NCBI GenBank assembly: GCA_003641645.1
Contig: QNAZ01000051.1
Coordinates: 1-6,294, forward strand
Reading direction: 5' to 3'
Source of the DNA: Thermodesulfobacteriota bacterium
GTDB taxonomy: Bacteria > Desulfobacterota > Thermodesulfobacteria > Thermodesulfobacteriales > Thermodesulfobacteriaceae
DNA length: 6,294 nucleotides
Shown: positions 1-5,855 of the stretch, piece after piece
How positions within the stretch are numbered: position 1 is the stretch's first letter
Layout of the letters: the number at the start of each line of letters is the position of its first letter
Made by a program: the position numbers and the translations under genes
Notes under the pieces: model-generated
The model's database searches: none
The model's input: the letters and a program-made list of their open reading frames with translations, nothing else
Told to the model about the DNA's origin: nothing

Positions 1-1078
1 AAGGATTTTTAGAAAAATAAAAAAGATGAGATTTACATTTGCAGTCTGAAGCTCCAAAATTAATAATCATATAGTCAGAAATTAAAGCTAAGTCCTTAGC
101 AATTTTACATTCCAATTTTTCGAAACTTCTTATAGAAATGGTTTTTAAATTTTGAGCTTTTGGAATTAAATAGTCTATATGCCATCTCAATTTTTTATTT
201 TTTCTAAGATGACGATTAATTCTTTTGGTTAAATTTCTCATACCAGATCCAACATAAACATAAAAACCTTTTTCAAAAATTTTTTCTCCTAAATTTCCAA
301 CTTTTATTTTTTCTTTATTTTGAAGTTTAAAAAGTAAGAGATAAGTTCCTTTGTCTTCTATTTTTTTTAAAAATTCAAAAGGTATTTGAAGTTCTTTTAA
401 ATTTTTTACATAAGTAAAGGTTTTATCCCATTTTAAGGCAATAGCTCTTATTTCTATCTTGTCCTTTGCTTCGATTAAGGCTTGAGTAAATTCATAATCA
501 ATATGATAAGCAGGAATAAAATATTCTATTTCAGGATTCATAATTACAAAAAGGATTCCGCTTTTAAGACCGTCTTTTTGGATATTAATTAATTGTAAAA
601 TATGTTTAGTGCCTCTTTTTGTTTCAGCATCAGGAAACATAGCTATTTTTTTACCAAAAAGTGTGCATGTTTTAACTTCAAGCACCATTTTTTCTAAAGT
701 ATATTTATTTTCCAACAAAAAATCAAACCTTGAAGAATTAAATTTAATTTCTTCTTTTAAAACACTATAATCTTTCCAAAATCCAAGCTTACCTTCTGTT
801 ATAAGTTTTTTTATTATCTTGTTAGTTAAATGTGTATGAAGCAAAACATAGTGAGATCCATTCTTACAAGCTAAAATAGTATAGGGAAGTTTAGAATTTT
901 TATTGTTTTTAAAAAGTAAAAGTTCTTTTCCAGGCAGTAAAAGCTCCCAAAGTCTTCCTGGATTGGGTAAATAAGCAAATATTTTTTTATTCTTTATTTT
1001 AGCTTTTACAACAAAACGATTAACCCTTTCTAAAAAGATAGCTTCAATTTTAGGAAAATTGAAAGGATAATCTAACAT
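1..1078 (-). CDS. sfsA: SfsA nuclease fused to a DUF123/Uri (GIY-YIG-like) domain; C-terminus cut by window edge
   Basis: Translating the minus strand from ATG at 1078 gives 359 codons with no stop before the window edge. Residues 1-235 match SfsA, a PD-(D/E)XK-type DNA/RNA nuclease formerly called sugar fermentation stimulation protein. PNPGR is at 38-42, the acidic D119 is in FDF, E134 and K136 are in EVK, and FPDAETKRGTKH (148-159) corresponds to the E. coli FPDAVTERGQKH block. Bacterial SfsA is usually about 235 aa, but here the frame continues. Residues 242-356 look like DUF123/COG1833: GTY at 244-246 and YVYVG at 273-277 replace GIY and YIG, followed by a basic helix (R286, R289, H290, R292), WHIDYL at 299-304, E323-C324, and a Cys/His tail with C346, C348 and H351. 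The second domain is almost complete, so the stop probably lies just outside. Both assignments rest on motif recognition. The start has no Shine-Dalgarno sequence and may be leaderless. The biological substrate is unknown. Confidence 0.85.
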   Translation of the reverse strand, partial: MLDYPFNFPKIEAIFLERVNRFVVKAKIKNKKIFAYLPNPGRLWELLLPGKELLLFKNNKNSKLPYTILACKNGSHYVLLHTHLTNKIIKKLITEGKLGFWKDYSVLKEEIKFNSSRFDFLLENKYTLEKMVLEVKTCTLFGKKIAMFPDAETKRGTKHILQLINIQKDGLKSGILFVIMNPEIEYFIPAYHIDYEFTQALIEAKDKIEIRAIALKWDKTFTYVKNLKELQIPFEFLKKIEDKGTYLLLFKLQNKEKIKVGNLGEKIFEKGFYVYVGSGMRNLTKRINRHLRKNKKLRWHIDYLIPKAQNLKTISIRSFEKLECKIAKDLALISDYMIINFGASDCKCKSHLFYFSKNP

Positions 1079-1084
1079 GTTAAA

Positions 1085-1090
1085 ATTATA
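1085..1090 (-). promoter_or_regulatory. Candidate -10 box (TATAAT) for the sfsA fusion gene
   Basis: On the minus strand a perfect TATAAT is followed by six bases (TTTAAC) and then the ATG at 1078. The predicted transcription start therefore falls on or next to the A of the start codon, which would make the mRNA leaderless. This agrees with the absence of any Shine-Dalgarno sequence. The -35 region is weak; the best match is TTATTA at 1109-1114 with an 18-bp spacer. Confidence 0.5.
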
Positions 1091-1100
1091 CCATCCTTTC

Positions 1101-1120
1101 ATAAAATTTAATAAAATTTA
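1101..1120. repeat. Two perfect tandem copies of a 10-bp AT-rich unit in the divergent intergenic region
   Basis: ATAAAATTTA occurs twice without interruption at 1101-1110 and 1111-1120. Each copy contains a TAAAAT hexamer, so the duplication gives two possible -10 boxes for the plus-strand gene one helical turn apart. In such AT-rich DNA a chance duplication is possible. Confidence 0.6.
1112..1117 (+). promoter_or_regulatory. Candidate -10 box (TAAAAT) for the SpoU-type methyltransferase gene
   Basis: TAAAAT matches the TATAAT consensus at five of six positions and sits five bases before the ATG at 1123, with no Shine-Dalgarno sequence between. This mirrors the arrangement on the opposite strand for sfsA. 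An alternative -10 is the identical hexamer at 1102-1107, which pairs with a 4/6 -35-like TTAAAA at 1080-1085 across a 16-bp spacer and would leave a leader of only about ten bases. Confidence 0.4.
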
Positions 1121-1122
1121 AC

Positions 1123-1650
1123 ATGAGCAAACTCGAAGGAGAAGAAATTTTAAAGAAGTGGAGAAAAATTCGTCCTAAGGAAAGATTTCCTATTGTTGCA
1201 GTTTTAGATAATATAAGAAGTGCTTATAATGTGGGCTCAATGTTTCGCACTGCTGAGTGTGCTTATATTTCAGAACTTATTCTATGTGGGATCACTCCAT
1301 ACCCACCTCATCCCAAAATAGAAAAGACAGCTTTAGGGACCACAGAATTAGTTCCTTGGACTTATTTTAATAATACATTTGAGGCTATACAAATTTTAAA
1401 AAAGAAAGGTTTTAAAATTGCAATATTGGAAATTACTCAAAATAGTCTTCCTATTCAAATAATAAAATCTAAAGATTTCCCTTTAGCTTTAATAATAGGA
1501 AATGAGGTAACAGGTGTAGATGATAAAATTTTTTCTGAGGCTGATTTTATTTTAGAAATTCCTCTTTATGGTGAAAAAGAATCTTTAAATGTAGCTGTAG
1601 CTTTTGGAATAGCTATATTTTTTCTTATTGAAAAATTAAATCATATTTAA
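1123..1650 (+). CDS. Short SpoU/TrmH-family RNA 2'-O-ribose methyltransferase
   Basis: This 175-aa protein has the size of a minimal SPOUT domain, with little besides a short N-terminal helix. The three SpoU motifs are present: motif 1 at 30-45 (N30, N36, catalytic-type R42), motif 2 at 121-134 (G126, N127, E128, G131), and motif 3 at 144-165 (P147, S154, L155, N156). The last two would form the trefoil knot that binds S-adenosylmethionine. Family members transfer a methyl group to a ribose 2'-OH in tRNA or rRNA and act as dimers in the cytoplasm. The KTALGTTE segment (68-75) is the linker typical of small TrmH-like proteins. The sequence does not decide whether the target is tRNA position 18, tRNA position 34 or rRNA, so no symbol is given. 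The start follows a TAA at 1102-1104 in the same frame, and it is the only ATG upstream of motif 1. It lacks a Shine-Dalgarno sequence. The gene is co-directional with hflX, 71 bp downstream. Confidence 0.88.
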   Translation: MSKLEGEEILKKWRKIRPKERFPIVAVLDNIRSAYNVGSMFRTAECAYISELILCGITPYPPHPKIEKTALGTTELVPWTYFNNTFEAIQILKKKGFKIAILEITQNSLPIQIIKSKDFPLALIIGNEVTGVDDKIFSEADFILEIPLYGEKESLNVAVAFGIAIFFLIEKLNHI

Positions 1651-1658
1651 ATACCACC

Positions 1659-1686
1659 TTGTAATAAAATTTTTCTTCTTTATATT
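1659..1686 (+). promoter_or_regulatory. Possible hflX promoter
   Basis: TTGTAA at 1659-1664 (4/6 match to TTGACA) is followed after 16 bp by TATATT at 1681-1686 (5/6 match to TATAAT). A start near 1693 would give a leader of about 29 nt carrying the strong hflX ribosome binding site. The base composition makes chance matches likely, and hflX could instead be read through from the upstream methyltransferase gene. Confidence 0.3.
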
Positions 1687-1690
1687 TAAT

Positions 1691-1711
1691 AATTAAAAAA
1701 TATTTTTAATT
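1691..1711. repeat. All-A/T inverted repeat just before the hflX ribosome binding site
   Basis: AATTAAAAA (1691-1699) and TTTTTAATT (1703-1711) are perfect 9-bp inverted arms around a 3-nt centre, ending two bases before AGGAGG. There are no G-C pairs, so an RNA hairpin would be weak, especially in a thermophile. It could be a protein-binding palindrome or a product of base composition. Confidence 0.35.
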
Positions 1712-1712
1712 T

Positions 1713-1719
1713 AGGAGGT
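1713..1719 (+). promoter_or_regulatory. Ribosome binding site of hflX
   Basis: AGGAGGT lies immediately before the ATG at 1722, leaving only three bases between AGGAGG and the start codon. That spacing is tighter than usual. However, the N-terminal sequence from this ATG (GNTIGLKPSELRKLERLYRR) is the conserved beginning of long-form HflX, so the start is retained. Confidence 0.8.
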
Positions 1720-1721
1720 AA

Positions 1722-3506
1722 ATGGGTTATACTATTTTTGGAAATACTATAGGACTTAAACCGAGTGAACTCAGAAAATTAGAACGTCTTTATAGACGTA
1801 AAGTTCCTCCTGCATCTATTATTACTCATGAATTAGCAAAAGAACTTGCTCAAATTTCTGCTGAAATAAATCGTCAAGTAGGAATTCTTATAAATAGAAA
1901 AGGAGAAATTGATTATGTGATAGTAGGAACCTTTAATAGAATTGAAATCCCTGAACTCAGAGGTTATCGTGATCATATAGCGAGACTAAAAGGATTAAGA
2001 TTTATTCATACACATCTTATAAATGACTCCAATAAAACAAAAAATTCTGGTCTTGATCAAGATGATCTCCTTGATTTAGCTTTATTAAGATTAGATTTAA
2101 TTGGTGCTTTAGAAGCTAAAGCTGAAGGGGAACCTGGTAAAATTTATATTGCTCATATATTACCTGATCCAGAATTTTTTAAAAGTGCCATTTCTAATCA
2201 AGAAGAAAAACTTTTTTATTTTTTAAAACCTTGTTACGTTTGGGAACTTAAAGAAAATTTTTTAGATCTTATAAAAAATTTAGAAGATGAATTGGAAAGA
2301 ATTAGACCACTTAAAGAAATTGATGAAAATAAAGATCGTGCACTTCTTATTTTTGTTAAAGAACCCAAAGATGTATATTTAGAAGAAAAAATAGAGGAAC
2401 TCAAAGAACTTGCAAGAACAGCAGGAGTTAATGTAGTAGGAAAGGTTGTTCAAAAAAGAACTTCTCCTGATCCAAGATATGTTATAGGAAAAGGTAAACT
2501 TGTAGAGGTTATGATTACTGCTATGAGAAACAGAGCTAATCTTCTTATATTTGATAGAGAACTTACTCCTTCTCAAGTAAGAGCTTTAACAGAGGTTACA
2601 GATTTAAGAGTTATAGATAGAACTCAGTTAATTCTTGATATTTTTGCTCAGAGAGCTCGTTCAAGAGAAGGAAAAATACAAGTTGAAATAGCTCAATTAA
2701 AATATACTTTACCCCGTTTAAGGGCAAAAGACGATGCTTTTTCTCGTTTAACAGGAGGAATAGGAGGTAGAGGACCTGGAGAAACTAAATTAGAAATAGA
2801 TAGAAGAAGAATAAAAGATAAAATTGCAAAATTAGAAAAGGAATTGAAAAAAATTTCACAGGAAAGAGCTTTAAGAAGAAAAAGAAGAAAAAAACTTAAT
2901 TTTAAAATTGTCTCTCTTATTGGTTATACTAATGCAGGAAAAACCACTTTACTTAATACATTAGCTAAAACTAACTATTTAGCTGAAGATAAACTATTTG
3001 CTACCTTAGATCCTGTTACTAAATTAGTAAAAACTAAAAATGGAAAAATTTTTCTTCTTACAGATACTGTAGGATTTATAAGAGATCTTCCTGAGGATCT
3101 TAAAAAGGCTTTTAAAGCTACTTTAGAAGAACTTTATTCTGCAGATCTCCTTCTACATATAGTAGATGTTTCTCATCCTGATTTTGAAAATCATATAGAG
3201 ACTGTGGATCAAATTCTTGAAGAAATGGAACTTATTGCTCTTCCAAAAATTTTAGTATTTAACAAAATAGATGTTCTTGAAAATAAAGAAAATTTTTCAC
3301 CTTTATGGTTAAAAAATTTAGTTTCTAAATATAACGCTATCCCTATTTCTGCTAAAAAAGGTATTAATTTAGATTTACTAATAGAAACCATTGAAAATAA
3401 GCTATTTATTCTTGAAAAGAAAGAATTTGCAAATCTTCATTCTTTTTTTGTTTCCTCTGAGAAGAAAGATCACCCCACAATTCTTCAAGAGCATAAATCT
3501 TTCTAA
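1722..3506 (+). CDS. hflX: Long-form GTPase HflX (ribosome-splitting factor)
   Basis: HflX is a TRAFAC GTPase that binds the 50S E site and splits stalled or hibernating 70S ribosomes. At 594 aa it is far longer than E. coli HflX (about 426 aa). The extra length is an N-terminal extension (1-200) ending in a charged helix; it contains H96-T-H98 followed by an acidic DQDDL stretch (112-116). The HflX N-domain covers about 206-294. Next come a helical linker and the family glycine-rich signature GGRGPGETKLE (348-358), then the G domain from about 394. G1 is GYTNAGKT (401-408, usually GKS), G2 Thr is T428, G3 is DTVGFI (448-453), G4 is NKID (514-517) and G5 is SAK (543-545). The G domain ends near 562, with no E. 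coli-like C-terminal domain. The last 33 residues are encoded opposite the 3' end of rsfS and are probably not conserved. The extension is shared by HflX proteins I know from Desulfobacterota-like bacteria. Confidence 0.95.
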   Translation: MGYTIFGNTIGLKPSELRKLERLYRRKVPPASIITHELAKELAQISAEINRQVGILINRKGEIDYVIVGTFNRIEIPELRGYRDHIARLKGLRFIHTHLINDSNKTKNSGLDQDDLLDLALLRLDLIGALEAKAEGEPGKIYIAHILPDPEFFKSAISNQEEKLFYFLKPCYVWELKENFLDLIKNLEDELERIRPLKEIDENKDRALLIFVKEPKDVYLEEKIEELKELARTAGVNVVGKVVQKRTSPDPRYVIGKGKLVEVMITAMRNRANLLIFDRELTPSQVRALTEVTDLRVIDRTQLILDIFAQRARSREGKIQVEIAQLKYTLPRLRAKDDAFSRLTGGIGGRGPGETKLEIDRRRIKDKIAKLEKELKKISQERALRRKRRKKLNFKIVSLIGYTNAGKTTLLNTLAKTNYLAEDKLFATLDPVTKLVKTKNGKIFLLTDTVGFIRDLPEDLKKAFKATLEELYSADLLLHIVDVSHPDFENHIETVDQILEEMELIALPKILVFNKIDVLENKENFSPLWLKNLVSKYNAIPISAKKGINLDLLIETIENKLFILEKKEFANLHSFFVSSEKKDHPTILQEHKSF

Positions 3507-3786
3507 TTGGTTCATAAAATATATGAACTATTACTGTATCATAATCTATTACAATCCATTGCCCTAACTCTAATCCCTCTATACCAAGAGGTTTAATGTT
3601 TAATTTTTCCATCTCAGAAATTATAAATTCACAAAGTCCTTGAGTATGTTTTGTAGAATGAGCACTACAAATTATAAAAAAATCTGCATAATCTATCTTC
3701 TTTCTTACATCAATTAATGTTATTTCTTCAGCTTTTTTTGATTCCAAAAGGTTAATTATTTCTTCAGCTAAAATCTTGCTATCCAC
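3406..3786 (-). CDS. rsfS: Ribosomal silencing factor RsfS
   Basis: RsfS (Iojap/DUF143) binds uL14 on the large subunit and blocks 30S joining, lowering translation under starvation. The 126-aa product has the family features: DSKxLA near the start (2-7), DYADFFIICSAHST (32-45), EG at 70-71, W77, D81, H88, and the terminal WGD at 104-106. The family normally ends shortly after WGD. The final 20 residues here are a polar tail running antisense to hflX. The start is GTG at 3786, placed directly after the TAA of the upstream Cys-rich gene and in the same frame. It is supported by the match to the usual family N-terminus and by a GAAGGT nine bases upstream, inside the preceding gene. It is the last gene of the minus-strand operon. 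No terminator is visible after it because the 3' end lies inside hflX. Confidence 0.92.
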   Translation of the reverse strand: MDSKILAEEIINLLESKKAEEITLIDVRKKIDYADFFIICSAHSTKHTQGLCEFIISEMEKLNIKPLGIEGLELGQWIVIDYDTVIVHIFYEPIRKIYALEELWGDLSSQRKQKKNEDLQILSFQE

Positions 3787-3990
3787 TTATACTTTACCTT
3801 CTTGAACTAATTTAGCAAAAAATTCAAAACTTCTATCATATGTTTTTTCATACTCAGGCGGAAAGCAACAAGCTGGTAATTCTCGCATTTTTAAATGATA
3901 ACGCAAACATTCACAACAAATACCCTTTTTAGAACAAGGTTCATAGGTGCAATTACATCTTTTCAAATTTTCTTCTCTTTTACATTCCAT
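3787..3990 (-). CDS. Small Cys-rich protein, DUF6485-like
   Basis: This 67-aa protein has nine cysteines (3, 12, 14, 19, 25, 26, 28, 41, 42) and one His (32), arranged as CxC-x4-C-x5-CCxC followed by CC at 41-42. Such spacing suggests one or two bound Zn ions or an Fe-S cluster; this is inferred, as no catalytic motif is visible. The segments [19 protein letters not shown] (24-42) and [12 protein letters not shown] (48-59) match what I recall of the DUF6485 family, found as short orphan proteins in Desulfobacterota, clostridia and others. There is no signal peptide or membrane segment. The start is secure: ATG at 3990 is preceded by AGGAGGT. The gene follows glmS by 9 nt, and its TAA directly abuts the rsfS GTG, so translation is probably coupled at both ends. 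Function is unknown. Confidence 0.82.
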   Translation of the reverse strand: MECKREENLKRCNCTYEPCSKKGICCECLRYHLKMRELPACCFPPEYEKTYDRSFEFFAKLVQEGKV

Positions 3991-3994
3991 ATTT

Positions 3995-4001
3995 ACCTCC
4001 T
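3995..4001 (-). promoter_or_regulatory. Ribosome binding site of the Cys-rich gene, overlapping the glmS stop codon
   Basis: On the minus strand AGGAGGT lies five bases (measured from AGGAGG) before the ATG at 3990. The AG of the glmS TAG stop forms its first two bases. A ribosome terminating on glmS would therefore sit on the site, favouring coupled re-initiation. Confidence 0.8.
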
Positions 4002-5844
4002 ATTCTACTGTAACACTTTTTGCAAGATTGCGAGGTTTATCTACATCGCAACCTCTTAAAGTTGCCATTTCATAAGCAAAGAGCTGTAAAGGAATTACGT
4101 AAAATATAGGTAAAAACTCATAAAAGGTCAAGGGAATCTCTATATAGTCTTCAGCAATTTTATTAAATTCTTCAGAAGCTTCTGAAACAAAAGCTATAAT
4201 AGGACCTCTTCTTGATTTTACTTCTTCAGCATTTGAAAGAGTTTTTTCATAAATTATACCAGTCTCTTTAGCAGAAAGAACTATTGTAGGTATATTTTCT
4301 TCTATCAAAGCTATAGGACCATGTTTCATTTCTCCTGCTGCATAACCCTCAGCATGAATGTAAGCTATTTCTTTCAATTTTAACGCTCCTTCAAGTGCTA
4401 TTGGATATAAAATATTTCTACCTAAATAAAGACAATTTTCAATATGATACCACTTTTGAGCTATTTTTTTTATTTCCGAATGAACTTTTTCTGTAAACTC
4501 TTTAAGAATATGAGGAAGTTTTATAAGAGCTTCTATCTTTTCTTTATTATCGTTTTTATTATAAAAAAGTTTTTTTAGATAAAAAGTAAGAAGTATAAAG
4601 ATTAAAACTTGGCTTACAAAAGCTTTAGTTGAAGCAACACTTATTTCAGGACCAGCTTGAGTATAAAGCACTATATCACTTTCTCTGGCAATGGTGCTTC
4701 CTAAAACATTGCAAATAGAAAGAATTTTGGCACCCAATTCTTTAGCTAATCTTAATCCAGCTATTGTATCTGCAGTCTCTCCTGATTGAGAGACAGCTAT
4801 AAATAAGGTTTTGGAATTAATTAAAGGAGATCTATAACGAAATTCAGATGCAAGATCAACCTCTACTGGAATTTTTAAGTTTCTTTCTATTAAATATTTA
4901 GCTACTAATCCTGCATGGTAAGATGTTCCGCAAGCAACTATAAAAATTTTTTCTATGTTTTCAAAAAATTCTTTTCCAAGTCCTTCCTTTAAAAAATCTA
5001 TCTCTTGGTTATCTAAATCTATTCTACCTAAAAGTGTATGTTTTATAGCATCTGGTTGATCATAAATTTCTTTTAACATAAAATGAGGGAAACCTCCTTT
5101 TTCTGCTGAAGCAAGATCCCAGGAAATTACTATAGGATTTCTTTCTATTTTATTTCCTTCCAAATCATAGATTTCAACTTTATCTTTATATAATATGGCA
5201 ATCTCCCCATCATTTAAAAATAGAATATTTTTAGTAAATGGAAGTAAAGCAGGAATATCTGATGCTAAAAAATTTTCTTTTTCTCCTATTCCTATAATAA
5301 CTGGACTTTGGTTCCTAGCAACCATTATGAACTCAGGATTTTCTTTAGAAATAAGACCTATTGCATAAGCTCCTTTTAATTTTTTTAAAGCAGAAAAAAA
5401 GGCTGATCTTAAATCTAAACCTTGATTTACATAATCCTCTACCAAATGAACAATTACTTCTGTATCAGTTGCAGAATTAAATTTATGTCCTTTTTTTAAA
5501 AGTTCTTTTTTTAATTCATAATAATTTTCAATAATTCCATTATGCACAACAGCAAGTTTTCTTTGACAGTCCAGATGAGGATGAGCATTTTCATCTGAAG
5601 GTTCTCCATGAGTAGCCCATCTGGTATGACCAAGACCTGGAGCTTCAGGATTTTGAGGAAGGTTATTAAAAACTTTTTCTGCTAAATTAAATACTCTTCC
5701 TTTTACTTTTATTACTTTTATTTTTTCATTTTCTAAAAATACTACCCCTGCAGAATCATATCCTCTATATTCTAATCTTCTTAAACCCTCTAAAAGAACA
5801 GGAAGAACTTGTCTTTCTCCTATATATCCTATTATCCCACACAT
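4000..5844 (-). CDS. glmS: Glutamine--fructose-6-phosphate aminotransferase (isomerizing), GlmS
   Basis: GlmS makes glucosamine-6-phosphate from fructose-6-phosphate and glutamine, the first committed step to UDP-GlcNAc for peptidoglycan and lipopolysaccharide. The 614-aa length is normal (E. coli 609). The N-terminal class II glutaminase domain starts with the catalytic nucleophile C2 (after Met removal) and contains TRWATHG (74-80), HNG (101-103) and D127. Two SIS sugar-isomerase domains follow. The first has CGTS (305-308), SQSGET (352-357) and STKAF (405-409). The second has ALEGALKLKE (483-492), HAEGYAAGEMKHGP (497-510, with H508) and the closing NLAKSVTVE, whose K609 corresponds to the Schiff-base lysine. 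All catalytic positions I can check are intact. GGGGAGG precedes the ATG by three bases. The 11-nt gap to the upstream gene leaves no room for a glmS ribozyme, so control must come from the operon promoter or another mechanism. Confidence 0.98.
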   Translation of the reverse strand: MCGIIGYIGERQVLPVLLEGLRRLEYRGYDSAGVVFLENEKIKVIKVKGRVFNLAEKVFNNLPQNPEAPGLGHTRWATHGEPSDENAHPHLDCQRKLAVVHNGIIENYYELKKELLKKGHKFNSATDTEVIVHLVEDYVNQGLDLRSAFFSALKKLKGAYAIGLISKENPEFIMVARNQSPVIIGIGEKENFLASDIPALLPFTKNILFLNDGEIAILYKDKVEIYDLEGNKIERNPIVISWDLASAEKGGFPHFMLKEIYDQPDAIKHTLLGRIDLDNQEIDFLKEGLGKEFFENIEKIFIVACGTSYHAGLVAKYLIERNLKIPVEVDLASEFRYRSPLINSKTLFIAVSQSGETADTIAGLRLAKELGAKILSICNVLGSTIARESDIVLYTQAGPEISVASTKAFVSQVLIFILLTFYLKKLFYNKNDNKEKIEALIKLPHILKEFTEKVHSEIKKIAQKWYHIENCLYLGRNILYPIALEGALKLKEIAYIHAEGYAAGEMKHGPIALIEENIPTIVLSAKETGIIYEKTLSNAEEVKSRRGPIIAFVSEASEEFNKIAEDYIEIPLTFYEFLPIFYVIPLQLFAYEMATLRGCDVDKPRNLAKSVTVE

Positions 5845-5847
5845 AAT

Positions 5848-5854
5848 CCTCCCC
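5848..5854 (-). promoter_or_regulatory. Ribosome binding site of glmS
   Basis: GGGGAGG lies in the 11-nt gap between the HNH stop (TAG, 5858-5856) and the glmS ATG at 5844. It leaves three bases before the start codon, the same tight spacing as for hflX. Confidence 0.75.
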
Positions 5855-5855
5855 T

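Noticed and set aside
1073..1082. TAACATGTTA palindrome over the sfsA start codon as an operator
   Set aside because: A 10-bp palindrome is short, and it arises from the TTTAACATG start context shared with the opposite gene; reported as part of the divergent promoter instead.
2379..2576. Minus-strand open frame of 65 codons inside hflX
   Set aside because: Antisense to conserved HflX N-domain sequence, low-complexity Ser/Phe/Tyr-rich product, no ribosome binding site; a shadow of hflX.
3209..3391. Minus-strand open frame of 60 codons inside hflX
   Set aside because: Antisense to the G4/G5 region of the GTPase domain, no recognisable domain or ribosome binding site.
3419..3449. Rho-independent terminator for hflX (AAAGAAT, 12-nt loop, ATTCTTT, then a T run)
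   Set aside because: The stem has only one G-C pair and the loop is large, and it lies before the hflX stop codon inside two coding frames; too weak to call in such AT-rich DNA.
5845..5855. glmS ribozyme/riboswitch upstream of glmS
   Set aside because: Only 11 nt separate glmS from the upstream gene and they are filled by the ribosome binding site; the ribozyme needs well over 100 nt.
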